IMG/VR virus record: IMGVR_UViG_3300044825_001821
Location: 1 to 64,000 of that record
Length of the DNA stretch: 64,000 bases
From: a virus
Reading direction: 5' to 3' (one strand)
Part shown: one piece after another, positions 15,509-24,594 of the stretch
Numbering within the stretch: the first letter of the stretch is position 1
Layout: each line of letters opens with the position of its first letter
Notes under the pieces: model-generated
What the model was told of the DNA's origin: nothing
Databases searched by the model: none
Seen by the model: only the letters and a program-made list of their open reading frames with translations
Position numbers and translations under genes: made by a program

Positions 15509-17302
15509 ATGGTAGATGTCAGCAGTATTAAAATAGACCTAGAGAGAGATAAACTATTCGATGAACTCGGAATTAAAAGACTTAAAGAATCATATATGCG
15601 TGAGGACGAAACAAGCCCTCAAGAAAGATTTGCATTTGTATCCGCCGCTTTTGCATCCAATGCTGATCATGCTCAGAGGTTGTATGATTATAGTTCTAAG
15701 CATTGGCTTTCTTATTCTACTCCTATCCTTAGTTTTGGTCGTAGCAAGCGTGGGCTTCCTATTAGCTGTTTTCTCCCTTATCTGGATGATAGTGCAGAAG
15801 GCCTGGTCAATACTCTATCAGAAGTCAACTGGCTCTCAATGTTAGGTGGAGGTGTAGGAATTGGATTGGGTATTCGTTCTGCTGATGATAAATCTGTTGG
15901 CATTATGCCTCATCTTCGTACCTATGATGCTTCATCCTTGGCGTATAGACAAGGTCGTACCCGCCGTGGTTCTTACGCTGCCTATTTGGATATTAGTCAT
16001 CCTGATATTATTTCTTTCTTAGAGATGAGAAAACCAACTGGTGATCCCAATATGCGAACATTGAATCTGCATCATGGTATCAACATCACAGATGACTTCA
16101 TGCACATCATTGAACAAGCAATGCTTGATCCACATTTCGATGACACATGGGAACTCAAAGACCCACATTCAGGTGAAATTAAAGACAAAGTATCAGCACG
16201 TGAATTATGGCAGCGCATACTTGAAACACGTATGCTAACTGGTGAGCCATACATTCATTTTATTGACACATCAAATCGTTTGATGCCAGAATTCCAGAAA
16301 GAAAAAGGTCTGAGCATTAAACAATCAAACCTATGCAGTGAAATTATTTTACCTACAGATAAAGAACGTACCGCTGTATGTTGTCTTTCATCTGTAAACT
16401 TGGAGTATTATGATGATTGGAAAAACGATAAACTTTTTCTACGGGACATGGCTGAAATGCTTGATAATGTACTTCAGTATTTTATTGACAATGCTCCTAA
16501 TGCTATTCACCGAGCCAGGTTCTCTGCTGAACAAGAGCGCAGCATTGGTGTGGGGGCTCTTGGCTATCATGCTCTTCTACAGAAAAAGAATGTTGCGTTT
16601 GAGTCAGCGGTTGCAAAATCGTTGAACAATCAAGTATTCAAACACATTCGTGAAAGATTAGACAATGCAAATTACGAACTCGGAAAAGAAAGAGGTGAGG
16701 CTCCTGATGCTGTTGGTACAGGTAAAAGGTTTAGCCATATGCTTGCTATTGCTCCTAACGCTTCATCTTCCATTATTATGGGCAATACTAGCCCCTCCGT
16801 TGAACCTTATCGTGCTAATGCTTATAGACAAGACACTCTTTCGGGAGCTTTTTTAAACAAGAATAAATTTTTAGATAAAATTATTCAGGAGAAATGTAAT
16901 GCAGATGACAAATTGGATTATCAAGAAATCTGGTCAAGTATCATTGCAAACGACGGTTCCGTCCAACACTTGGATTTCCTGGATGAATACACCAAAGATG
17001 TCTACAAAACTGGTATGGAGATTGACCAAAGATGGGTTGTGGACCACGCCGCTGACAGACAAAATTACATTGACCAGGCGCAATCCATTAACCTCTTTTT
17101 TAGACCTGATGTGAATGTTAAATACTTACATGCAGTACACTTTCAGGCATGGAAGCAGGGCTTGAAAACGTTGTATTACTGCCGTTCAGAGAAACTTGCA
17201 AAGGCTGACAAAGTATCCAAGAAGATTGAACGTGAGATTATACAAGAAATCGATTTGAAGCAACTGGCTACCGAGGAGGTCTGTCTAGCGTGTGAGGGAT
17301 AA
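15509..17302 (+). CDS. nrdA: Ribonucleoside-diphosphate reductase alpha subunit, class Ia
   Basis: This 597-residue protein holds the R1 barrel. It has PISCF (redox Cys), NLCSEI (thiyl-radical Cys), CCLSSVNL (second redox Cys), LYYC (radical-transfer Tyr pair) and a C-terminal CLACEG shuttle at 592-597. It starts directly with the barrel and lacks the N-terminal ATP-cone, so allosteric dATP inhibition is probably absent. Ribosome site GGAGAAG. The beta subunit is 2.1 kb downstream, separated by six small genes. Confidence 0.95.
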   Translation: MVDVSSIKIDLERDKLFDELGIKRLKESYMREDETSPQERFAFVSAAFASNADHAQRLYDYSSKHWLSYSTPILSFGRSKRGLPISCFLPYLDDSAEGLVNTLSEVNWLSMLGGGVGIGLGIRSADDKSVGIMPHLRTYDASSLAYRQGRTRRGSYAAYLDISHPDIISFLEMRKPTGDPNMRTLNLHHGINITDDFMHIIEQAMLDPHFDDTWELKDPHSGEIKDKVSARELWQRILETRMLTGEPYIHFIDTSNRLMPEFQKEKGLSIKQSNLCSEIILPTDKERTAVCCLSSVNLEYYDDWKNDKLFLRDMAEMLDNVLQYFIDNAPNAIHRARFSAEQERSIGVGALGYHALLQKKNVAFESAVAKSLNNQVFKHIRERLDNANYELGKERGEAPDAVGTGKRFSHMLAIAPNASSSIIMGNTSPSVEPYRANAYRQDTLSGAFLNKNKFLDKIIQEKCNADDKLDYQEIWSSIIANDGSVQHLDFLDEYTKDVYKTGMEIDQRWVVDHAADRQNYIDQAQSINLFFRPDVNVKYLHAVHFQAWKQGLKTLYYCRSEKLAKADKVSKKIEREIIQEIDLKQLATEEVCLACEG

Positions 17303-17425
17303 ATGCCTTTCGAACTAAATCCGAAAAAACCAAAGCCGCATCCAAAAAGACCGCATTACAAAGAAAAAACACCTGTTCAACCAACACCAAAAAAGAAGGA
17401 GCAGGAAGATAAAAAGGAAAAATGA
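17303..17425 (+). CDS. Small basic peptide
   Basis: This is a 40-codon frame (MPFELNPKKPKPHPKRPHY...) directly after the nrdA stop and overlapping the next start. It is Lys/Pro-rich. Tight packing supports expression; function unknown. Confidence 0.5.
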   Translation: MPFELNPKKPKPHPKRPHYKEKTPVQPTPKKKEQEDKKEK

Positions 17426-18063
17426 GTCGTACCATAGCGTTGTTCGTGCAGCATCCACGTTGTTCAGTGCAGTCAGTAAATGGTGTAATCAAGGCACTAG
17501 GGCCGAACTATAACTACAAGGTGTTCACAAAACATGAAGTTGAGGACGATTATTTTGATGCAGTGGATTGTGTATGCTTTCCTGGCGGTGTTGGTGATTC
17601 TGATACCTACGATATTTTGTTTAAATATCATGAACATAGTATCAGACGATACGTACAAAATGGTGGCAGATTTCTCGGAATTTGTATGGGCGCTTATTGG
17701 GCTGGCAGGCATTATCTCAATCTTATGGATGGCTGCGAACCCGAACAATATATCCGCCGTCCGAACACTTGCACAAGAAGATACTACAGCAAAGCAGTGG
17801 AATGTAACTGGAACGGCACAACAGACAGATTCTTCTTTTACGATGGACCTGCATTTGTCGGAGATGAAACCAACTACGAAGTCCACGCCAGATACACCAA
17901 TGGTGACGCAGCAGCAATCATTCAAGGACGTATAGGATTAATAGGTCCTCATCTTGAAGCAGAAGAGTATTGGTATGACAAACCATATCTTCACAAATAT
18001 TGGCATGGTGGTAAGCATCACATTTTATTGAAGAAATTTTTTGGAAGATTGATGGAGAAGTGA
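17422..18063 (+). CDS. Class I glutamine-amidotransferase-like / BPL-N-like protein
   Basis: This 213-residue protein has a flavodoxin-like start, a FPGGVGDSD turn and the nucleophile elbow FLGICMGAYWAG with its Cys. IGLIGPHLEAE supplies a candidate His-x-Glu pair. This pattern fits the biotin-protein-ligase N-terminal (BPL_N) branch of the class I GATase superfamily. The substrate is unknown. It is encoded within the nrd block. Confidence 0.7.
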   Translation: MSRTIALFVQHPRCSVQSVNGVIKALGPNYNYKVFTKHEVEDDYFDAVDCVCFPGGVGDSDTYDILFKYHEHSIRRYVQNGGRFLGICMGAYWAGRHYLNLMDGCEPEQYIRRPNTCTRRYYSKAVECNWNGTTDRFFFYDGPAFVGDETNYEVHARYTNGDAAAIIQGRIGLIGPHLEAEEYWYDKPYLHKYWHGGKHHILLKKFFGRLMEK

Positions 18064-18064
18064 T

Positions 18065-18196
18065 ATGATATTAGACATGATAGTATGGGGTTTCTTTAGT
18101 GCATGGGGCTGGATTGGTGCCAATGCAATCAAAGACAAAGTTTGGCCTGAACCACCAGCCACGGTAATAGTACAGCCAGCAGAGAAAAAAGAGTAA
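18065..18196 (+). CDS. Small membrane-associated protein
   Basis: This 43-codon frame has one N-terminal hydrophobic segment (MIVWGFFSAWGWIGANAI) and a Pro/Lys/Glu tail. Its stop overlaps the next ATG by one base. Confidence 0.5.
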   Translation: MILDMIVWGFFSAWGWIGANAIKDKVWPEPPATVIVQPAEKKE

Positions 18197-18450
18197 TGTG
18201 GGCATATATTTTTACATTTGTTTGTATGTTTGTTACAGACATCGTTTATACGCAGTTACTCAAATCGGTGCAAAACGATAGACCAATGGCATCAAGTATT
18301 TGGGCATCAGCAATTACATTTTTAGGTGGTGTAGCAATCATTAACTACACCAACGATAACATGATGATCATACCAGCAGTTCTTGGTGCATTTGCTGGAA
18401 CATATGTTGGTATGAAATTTCACTTACATGAGAAAAAATGGCACATCTAG
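18196..18450 (+). CDS. Small integral membrane protein
   Basis: This 84-residue protein has three hydrophobic segments (about 2-20, 34-50 and 57-75). Function unknown; it is coupled to both neighbours. Confidence 0.55.
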   Translation: MWAYIFTFVCMFVTDIVYTQLLKSVQNDRPMASSIWASAITFLGGVAIINYTNDNMMIIPAVLGAFAGTYVGMKFHLHEKKWHI

Positions 18451-19070
18451 TTGCAAACATACCACCCGTACACTGTTACATACGCAAAGAGTTTCTGTAT
18501 GATTTTGAAAAAGGTCATGGTGAGTATGAGCCATGTATCTGGGTTTCAATCAAAAGCATCAGAGGTCAAGCATTCAGAATAGAGGCATATCTACCAAACT
18601 ATGGCGCACTTTACGATAAACTACCATTACATGCTTTTGTTAGCAGAACGGATAATCTCCCGAAGTCTTTTTTACCTTTAGACACATTGCAAATCTGGGA
18701 CTGTTTTAGTTATGATTTCACCGTAATACAAAAAGCATTTGTGCGTAATCTTACATGTAAGTTTTATGCCAAAGATAAACAGTTCTACGAAGGCAATTAC
18801 ATGTTCACTGTAGATCATTCATCACCAGATTTAAATATTATAGATACAAGTTATGCTGAGTGGCCAGAAGATCACAAGAGTTTCAACTTCATTGAATTGT
18901 ACAACGGTCAATATGCAGCACAACCAAACAATCGTTGTTTGTTTTTAGATGCAGCAAGTAATCCAAAACAATTGAAGTTTCCTGATTTTAAAGTTTGCAC
19001 CAAAAAGTATGTTGTAGAACAAAATCCCAAATGGTCTTTGGGTGACACTGAAACAGTAATGTATGAATAG
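18438..19070 (+). CDS. Conserved T4-like phage protein of the nrd region
   Basis: This 210-residue soluble protein (IRKEFLYDFEKGHGEYEPCIWVS..., LPLHAFVSR, LQIWDCFSYDF, VDHSSPDLN) is of a type I recognise from cyanophage and pelagiphage genomes, without a known activity. Start overlap and spacing are good. Confidence 0.65.
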   Translation: MAHLVANIPPVHCYIRKEFLYDFEKGHGEYEPCIWVSIKSIRGQAFRIEAYLPNYGALYDKLPLHAFVSRTDNLPKSFLPLDTLQIWDCFSYDFTVIQKAFVRNLTCKFYAKDKQFYEGNYMFTVDHSSPDLNIIDTSYAEWPEDHKSFNFIELYNGQYAAQPNNRCLFLDAASNPKQLKFPDFKVCTKKYVVEQNPKWSLGDTETVMYE

Positions 19071-19078
19071 GAGAAATT

Positions 19079-19216
19079 ATGTCAGTTAAAGCACCTAATG
19101 TGAGTAAACACAAAAAAGTACACAAACGCACCAAACAAGGTGGTCAAAAGAAAACAGCATCAATGAATAAACACGAAAAACGTTCACATAAAAAATACAG
19201 AGGTCAAGGCAAATGA
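19079..19216 (+). CDS. Small very basic protein
   Basis: This 45-codon frame is dominated by Lys/His/Arg (SKHKKVHKRTKQGGQKK...). GGAG precedes the ATG, and the stop overlaps the thioredoxin start. It could bind nucleic acid. Confidence 0.5.
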   Translation: MSVKAPNVSKHKKVHKRTKQGGQKKTASMNKHEKRSHKKYRGQGK

Positions 19217-19458
19217 AAAAGATAGTACGTTTCACTGCATCATGGTGTGGACCATGTAAAACATTAGCAAAGACGCTCGAAGAAGTAGATTCAAAACTAC
19301 CAATCGAAGTTGTTGATGTTGATATTCATCCTGAGATTGCAGCAGAATTTGGTATTCGTGGCGTTCCAACCTTGGTGATTGTTGAAGATAATATACCATC
19401 AAAAAGATTAGTAGGAAATAAAACAAAACAAGAACTAGAGGCATTCATCAATGATTAA
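19213..19458 (+). CDS. Thioredoxin
   Basis: This 81-residue minimal thioredoxin has the active site WCGPC at 11-15 and the cis-Pro loop RGVPT. It probably supplies electrons to the phage NrdA/NrdB, since its gene overlaps nrdB by 8 bases. Confidence 0.9.
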   Translation: MKKIVRFTASWCGPCKTLAKTLEEVDSKLPIEVVDVDIHPEIAAEFGIRGVPTLVIVEDNIPSKRLVGNKTKQELEAFIND

Positions 19459-20443
19459 AAAACAACAAACAAAACTAACGGATGAAAGAACATCATTCAA
19501 ACCATTTGCATATCCTTGGGCATACGAAAATTGGCTCAAGCATGAACAGAGTCACTGGCTACACACTGAAGTACCAATGCTTGAAGATGTTAAGGATTGG
19601 AAGAATAAACTTACACAGAACGAAAAGAATTTTCTCACACATATATTCAGATTCTTTACTCAGGGTGACATTGATGTTGCAGGTGGCTATGTTAATAATT
19701 ATCTACCTTATTTCCCTCAACCTGAAGTAAGAATGATGTTGTTAGGCTTTGCAGCACGTGAAGCACTACACATTGCAGCATATTCACATTTGATTGAAAC
19801 ACTTGGTATGCCAGATACCACATACACAGAGTTTATGGAATATGAAGAGATGCGTTCAAAGCATGATTATGTACTTGGTATTAGCACACAGAATGGCGAT
19901 AGGGCTTCTACTGCTGCTCATATTGCAGTATTCTCTGCTTTCACCGAAGGAATGCAACTATTCAGTTCCTTTATCATGTTACTTAACTTTGCACGACAAG
20001 GTAAGATGAGAGGCATGGGTCAGATTATCACATGGTCTATCGTTGATGAAACACAACATGCAGAGTCAATGATTAAATTATTCCGTACTTACATCGAAGA
20101 GAATAAGGAAATCTGGAATGACGACCTCAAGTCAAGAATTTATACCATTGCTGAGAAGATGGTTGAACTTGAAGATAAGTTTATTGATCTTGCTTTCAAT
20201 ATGGGTGGTATTGATGGGCTATCTGCTGATGATGTCAAGTTATACATCCGCTACATTGCTGATCGCAGGCTCATATCTCTTGGCCTTAAAGGTGTTTTTA
20301 AGGTCAAGAAGAATCCGCTTTCATGGGTTGAAGAGATGATCAATGCACCAACACATACAAACTTTTTTGAAAATCGTGCAACAGATTATTCAAAGGGCGC
20401 ATTGACAGGCAATTGGGAAACAGTGTGGGGTAAAGCAGCGTAA
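19451..20443 (+). CDS. nrdB: Ribonucleoside-diphosphate reductase beta subunit, class Ia
   Basis: This 330-residue protein has the diiron/tyrosyl-radical core in correct register: Asp73, Glu104, His107 and radical Tyr111 reproduce the E. coli D84/E115/H118/Y122 spacing, and DETQH supplies the second Glu/His pair. It is complete. It works with NrdA upstream. Confidence 0.95.
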   Translation: MIKKQQTKLTDERTSFKPFAYPWAYENWLKHEQSHWLHTEVPMLEDVKDWKNKLTQNEKNFLTHIFRFFTQGDIDVAGGYVNNYLPYFPQPEVRMMLLGFAAREALHIAAYSHLIETLGMPDTTYTEFMEYEEMRSKHDYVLGISTQNGDRASTAAHIAVFSAFTEGMQLFSSFIMLLNFARQGKMRGMGQIITWSIVDETQHAESMIKLFRTYIEENKEIWNDDLKSRIYTIAEKMVELEDKFIDLAFNMGGIDGLSADDVKLYIRYIADRRLISLGLKGVFKVKKNPLSWVEEMINAPTHTNFFENRATDYSKGALTGNWETVWGKAA

Positions 20444-20445
20444 AA

Positions 20446-20482
20446 CTAAATATAAAGTCTGGTTGTCTCTGACGGTCAGACT
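20446..20482 (+). promoter_or_regulatory. Late-type box CTAAATA followed by hairpin
   Basis: CTAAATATA at 20446-20454 is followed by AGTCTG (20456-20461) pairing with CAGACT (20477-20482) and an A-rich tract. It could serve as a late promoter, a leader hairpin for pstS or a weak terminator of nrdB. Confidence 0.4.
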
Positions 20483-20557
20483 ATTAAAAAAAATTCTAAA
20501 TTGTGACAGTTTCGTTACTCTAGAATAATTTTAGTAGTCCAACCTATAGGAGATAAC

Positions 20558-21580
20558 ATGAAGAAGTTTTTACTATCAATATTACTTTTCACAGGTGTCG
20601 CATCAGCAGCAGATTTAACCGGTGCTGGTGCGACATTTCCATATCCAATCTATGCAAAATGGGCTGAAGCATATAAAGCAGCAACAGGCATAGGACTCAA
20701 TTATCAATCAATTGGTTCTGGTGGTGGTATCCGTCAAATCAAAGCAAAGACAGTTGACTTTGGTGCATCTGACATGCCATTGAAGCCAGAAGAACTTGAA
20801 AAAGAAGGTCTAACACAATTTCCAGCAATTATTGGTGGTGTAGTACCAGTTGTAAATCTTGATGGTGTAACACCAGGTCAATTGAAGTTGACGAGTGATG
20901 TTGTTGCGGGTATTCATCTTGGTAAAATCACAAAGTGGAATGATAAGGCAATCACTGATTTGAATCCAGGTGTAAATCTACCAGCAATGAACATTACTGT
21001 AATTCATCGTGCAGATGGTTCTGGTACAACATTTGTTTGGACAAATTACTTGGGTAAAGCAAATGCTGAATTTGCCAAAATAGTTGGTGAAGGCACAGCA
21101 GTGAAATGGCCAGTTGGTATTGGCGGCAAAGGTAATGAAGGTGTCGCAGCAAATGTGCAAAGAGTAAAAGGTGCATTTGGTTATGTTGAATATGCATATG
21201 CAAAGAAAAATAAAATTGCATGGGCACAATTAAAGAATCGTGATGGTAACTTTGTACAACCAGATGATTCAACATTCAAAGCAGCCGCAGCAAATGCAGA
21301 TTGGGCAAACGCACCAGGTATGTACTTGTTACTCACATGGCAAACAGGTAAAGACGCATGGCCTGCAACAGGTGCAAGTTTTATTCTAATGCATAAGCAA
21401 CAAGCAGATGCACTTACTGGTCGTGCAATTCTAAAATTCTTTGATTGGAGTTACAAGAATGGCGCAAAGATGAGTGAAGATTTGGAGTATGTACACATGC
21501 CTCAATCAGTTATCAAGTTAGTTCAAGATAACTGGAAAAAGGACTACAAAGGTCCTGACAACACACCTATTTGGAAATAA
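20558..21580 (+). CDS. pstS: Periplasmic phosphate-binding protein PstS
   Basis: This 340-residue protein has a signal peptide with cleavage after GVASA (residue 17). The mature part shows the PstS phosphate-site motifs: GAGATFPYP, SIGSGGGIRQI, DFGASDMPL and HRADGSGTTF. It is complete, with no truncation, and should bind phosphate for the host PstABC transporter. It is followed after 9 bases by an outer-membrane phosphate-porin gene, so the pair covers both envelope steps of phosphate uptake. Confidence 0.95.
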   Translation: MKKFLLSILLFTGVASAADLTGAGATFPYPIYAKWAEAYKAATGIGLNYQSIGSGGGIRQIKAKTVDFGASDMPLKPEELEKEGLTQFPAIIGGVVPVVNLDGVTPGQLKLTSDVVAGIHLGKITKWNDKAITDLNPGVNLPAMNITVIHRADGSGTTFVWTNYLGKANAEFAKIVGEGTAVKWPVGIGGKGNEGVAANVQRVKGAFGYVEYAYAKKNKIAWAQLKNRDGNFVQPDDSTFKAAAANADWANAPGMYLLLTWQTGKDAWPATGASFILMHKQQADALTGRAILKFFDWSYKNGAKMSEDLEYVHMPQSVIKLVQDNWKKDYKGPDNTPIWK

Positions 21581-21589
21581 GGATAAATT

Positions 21590-22996
21590 ATGAAATTATT
21601 TAAAAAACTTGCTATCGTCATTGCACTTGCAACTGTAATGCCAGCATATGCTGATAGTCACAAAGAAACTTTAAGCATTTTAAAAGACAAAGGTATTCTT
21701 ACTCAACAAGAGTATGATACTAAAATTAAAGAGTATGAAGAAAAAGAAGAAAACAAAAAGTTCGTTGAACAAAGAATTGACAGAGATGTCAGTGAATCAA
21801 ACAAGTGGAGAATTGCAAGACAAGATGACGGCGGAGTCATGGGCAATGGTCTTGGAATCAAATCCAAAGATGGCAACACGACAGCCCAGTTTACAGGTAG
21901 AATACATATGGACTACCGAACTTATACACCAGACTACGCCACGGGTCAAAGCACAGATACGTATCAAGATGGTTTAGAGGTACGCCGTGCAAGATTTGGT
22001 GTTCGTGGTCAATTTGCAAAAGACTTCAAATATCTTCTATTAGCGAACTTTGGTAATGATACAGGTGCAGCATCATCTACTTCAACAATGGATGAAATGT
22101 GGGTTAACTATGCAGCCAATCCTGAAATGCAATTTCAGTTTGGTTTATTCAAAATGCCATTCAGTCTTGAGCAATTGACCAGTTCAAATAATCTTGATTT
22201 TATGGAGCGTAGTCTAATTGGTCAAACTGAAGGTGAGTTTATACCTGCAAAAGAAACAGGAGTGATGCTACATGGTGTACCTAAAACTGGTGTTACATAT
22301 GCCGTGGCTCTCAGTCGTGGCAGAGGAAATAAGAGTGCCACAGCAGACAGCACTGACGTAATCGGTCGTGCAACTGTAAACTTTGCCGAACTTGCGATGA
22401 TTAAAGATACAGTAATGCATCTTGGTGCTGCATACAGTGTAGGCGATATCAAAAGCGGCGTAGCACCAGCAAGTGGTCGTACAGAGAGTCGTCAACAAAG
22501 TGCATACTTTACAGGTCCTGCACTAAGTGGTGACACAAACCGCACACGCCAAGGTCTTGAAGCAGCGTTTGCATATAAGGCACTGAAACTACAAGGTGAA
22601 CAGTTTCAATTCACATATGATCCTGCGAAAGGTGCTGATCAAAAGATTGATGGTTATTACATTCAAGCAATGTACAATCTGACAGGTGAAAGCCACAGTT
22701 ATAAAGATGGTGTATTTGGTTGGATCAAGCCAAACAATCCCATTGATAAAGGTGGCAAAGGTGCATGGCAGGTAGGTGTTCGTGCAAGTGAGTTCAATGC
22801 CGATGACATAGCCGTAGTCACAGGCAAAACAAACAAAGCAACAGCACTCACATATGGCATTACGTGGTTTGCAAATGACAATCTACGTTTCATGCTAAAC
22901 TATGTTGACACAAAGTTTGATGCTCCAGTTGGTGCAGCCGGTAGTCGTGTAAACGGAGACAAGGCTGTGATGCTCAGAGGTCAATTGAGTTTCTAA
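21590..22996 (+). CDS. Phosphate-selective porin, OprO/OprP family
   Basis: This 468-residue protein has a signal peptide cleaved after PAYA (residue 21). Next comes a short helical SHOCT-like or coiled segment (ILKDKGILTQQEYDTKIKEYEEK), then a beta-barrel with FTGRIHMDYRTY, EVRRARFGVRGQFAKDFKYLL, LFKMPFSLEQLTSSNNLDFMERS and alternating strands to a terminal Phe (RGQLSF). This layout is that of OprO/P-type phosphate or polyphosphate porins of proteobacteria. A complete outer-membrane porin is unusual in a phage. It probably raises phosphate influx; it could also alter surface receptors. Confidence 0.85.
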   Translation: MKLFKKLAIVIALATVMPAYADSHKETLSILKDKGILTQQEYDTKIKEYEEKEENKKFVEQRIDRDVSESNKWRIARQDDGGVMGNGLGIKSKDGNTTAQFTGRIHMDYRTYTPDYATGQSTDTYQDGLEVRRARFGVRGQFAKDFKYLLLANFGNDTGAASSTSTMDEMWVNYAANPEMQFQFGLFKMPFSLEQLTSSNNLDFMERSLIGQTEGEFIPAKETGVMLHGVPKTGVTYAVALSRGRGNKSATADSTDVIGRATVNFAELAMIKDTVMHLGAAYSVGDIKSGVAPASGRTESRQQSAYFTGPALSGDTNRTRQGLEAAFAYKALKLQGEQFQFTYDPAKGADQKIDGYYIQAMYNLTGESHSYKDGVFGWIKPNNPIDKGGKGAWQVGVRASEFNADDIAVVTGKTNKATALTYGITWFANDNLRFMLNYVDTKFDAPVGAAGSRVNGDKAVMLRGQLSF

Positions 22997-23008
22997 TATA
23001 AAAGCAGT

Positions 23009-23052
23009 CTAAATAGGCGTTTAGAGGGAGTAATTCCATGAAACGCCTATTT
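23009..23052 (+). promoter_or_regulatory. 12-bp hairpin enclosing ribosome site and start codon; late-type box at its base
   Basis: AAATAGGCGTTT (23011-23022) pairs perfectly with AAACGCCTATTT (23041-23052). The 18-base loop contains GAGGGAG and the ATG of the next gene. CTAAATAG overlaps the left arm and a T-rich run follows the right arm. Confidence 0.7.
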
Positions 23053-23496
23053 TTATTTGTAATGGCGGCACTCATTTCACTACCAGCATTTGCAGAATAT
23101 CGCCTACCTTTCATAGAATCACAAGACGGCTTCACTAAAATTCCTTTTGTTGAAAAAGACTGGATTCTTGGCGCAGGTCGAGATGATTGGGATTTGTATG
23201 TTGAGAAAGGGATGTTTGATAAGCACAAAGACATTCACGAATTTCATGCAGTTACCGCATACAAAACGCCATACCACAGCGATGGTTTAAAAGCCAAAGT
23301 CAGCAAGATATATACTTACGGAGTTCTAAATTGCAATCGAGGATTTCTAGATATCATGTATGAATGGTATGTTGATATAGATGAAAATATAATCTATACA
23401 TCAACACACGAATTTGGCTCATATACAATTGAAATGTTATCGCCAGACACAGCAAGAAATGAAGTTTACAACCAAATTTGTAAGGAAATGATATGA
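23038..23496 (+). CDS. Exported protein, surface-adhesin-E-like
   Basis: This 152-residue protein has a signal peptide cleaved after PAFA (residue 19). The mature part has a GVLNCNRGFLDIMYEWYVD segment with a conserved Cys, resembling small 'surface-adhesin protein E' type proteins of betaproteobacteria; the match is weak. Its start codon lies in the loop of a strong hairpin. Confidence 0.55.
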   Translation: MKRLFLFVMAALISLPAFAEYRLPFIESQDGFTKIPFVEKDWILGAGRDDWDLYVEKGMFDKHKDIHEFHAVTAYKTPYHSDGLKAKVSKIYTYGVLNCNRGFLDIMYEWYVDIDENIIYTSTHEFGSYTIEMLSPDTARNEVYNQICKEMI

Positions 23497-23951
23497 AAAA
23501 ATTTATGACAAAGTTTTATATTGCAGTAGGATTTTTGTTCCTGTGTATATTTTTACCTGCACAAGCACAAAAAACACCACAAGGTGTAACATACGATGCA
23601 CAAATTGTTCGTGTAAATGATGGTGACACTGTAGTGATTGCAGCGCCATTTTTACCAGCGCCATTGAAACCTGAATTGGCAGTTCGCATCTATGGCGTAG
23701 ATACACCAGAGAAAGGCTTTCGTGCTCAATGTCCACAAGAGGATGAAAGGGGAAAGATGGCGACAAAATTTACAACCAATGCAGTTGCCAAATCATCTAA
23801 ACGTCAAGTCATTCTTTATGCGTGGGATAAGTTTGGTGGTCGTGTATTGGGAGATATCATTTTAGATGGCCAAAGTCTACGTGCTCAATTAATTCAAAAT
23901 GGTTTTGCACGTGAGTATTATGGTGAAGCAAAGCAATCATGGTGTAACTAA
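23493..23951 (+). CDS. Secreted thermonuclease (SNase family)
   Basis: This 152-residue protein has a signal peptide to about residue 25 (PAQAQ). Catalytic motifs VNDGDTVVI, RIYGVDTPEKG and GGRVLGDI, followed by FAREYYG, are those of staphylococcal-nuclease-like enzymes. Export suggests degradation of DNA in the periplasm or outside. It overlaps both neighbours. Confidence 0.85.
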   Translation: MKKFMTKFYIAVGFLFLCIFLPAQAQKTPQGVTYDAQIVRVNDGDTVVIAAPFLPAPLKPELAVRIYGVDTPEKGFRAQCPQEDERGKMATKFTTNAVAKSSKRQVILYAWDKFGGRVLGDIILDGQSLRAQLIQNGFAREYYGEAKQSWCN

Positions 23952-24130
23952 TGATTAAGCTACAGCATGAATGTTCAGCATGTGGATCAAACTTTACAAT
24001 TTCTTACAATGAAATGTACACCGAGTCTGACCCACAGCATTGTCCTTTTTGTGGTGAGTTTTTGTTATTAGATGACGAAAACTTTGATGATCAAAATCTT
24101 CATGATGATGAAGATGAAGATCCACTATGA
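23951..24130 (+). CDS. Small zinc-ribbon protein with acidic tail
   Basis: This 59-codon frame has two CxxC pairs (CSAC, CPFC) about 25 residues apart, forming a zinc ribbon, followed by an Asp/Glu-rich tail (DDENFDDQNLHDDEDED). The stop overlaps the next ATG. A regulatory or DNA-mimic role is possible but not shown. Confidence 0.6.
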   Translation: MIKLQHECSACGSNFTISYNEMYTESDPQHCPFCGEFLLLDDENFDDQNLHDDEDEDPL

Positions 24131-24567
24131 CATGGTACTATGACAGTGTGCCGTTTGAATACGACGGCACACATTTTGGATTTGTCTATTTAATAGAAAA
24201 TCTAATTAACGGAAAAAAATACATTGGACGCAAATACTTTAGTAAAGCTGGCACAAAGCAGGTCAATGGTAAGAAGAGAAAAATTAGAAAAGAATCCGAT
24301 TGGACAACGTATTACGGTTCCAACGAAACACTCAAAAGAGAAATCTTAGAGTTGGGTGAGCATAACTATAGGCGCACAATTTTACACTTATGTAAAAGCA
24401 AATCAGAATGTGCTTATTGGGAAACTTATGAAATTCTTACACGCCACGCATTAATCAAAGAATCCTATTACAATGATTGGGTAACGGCAAAGATACGTCG
24501 AGATCACTTAAAAAATGTTGCAGAGCAACATAAAATGCTATATAATAGTAAGACAGTGCCTAACTAG
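24127..24567 (+). CDS. GIY-YIG-like endonuclease
   Basis: This 146-residue protein has FVYLIENLINGKKYIGRKYF near residues 19-38, the GIY-YIG core, followed by YYGS and a conserved Glu in AYWETYEI. It resembles free-standing GIY-YIG phage nucleases. No intron is visible around it. Confidence 0.75.
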   Translation: MTWYYDSVPFEYDGTHFGFVYLIENLINGKKYIGRKYFSKAGTKQVNGKKRKIRKESDWTTYYGSNETLKREILELGEHNYRRTILHLCKSKSECAYWETYEILTRHALIKESYYNDWVTAKIRRDHLKNVAEQHKMLYNSKTVPN

Positions 24568-24594
24568 GGCTGTCTAACTTTATAGGAGATAATT

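Noticed and set aside
24127-24567. Intron-encoded homing endonuclease
   Set aside because: GIY-YIG motifs are present, but the flanking genes are intact and no intron core is seen.
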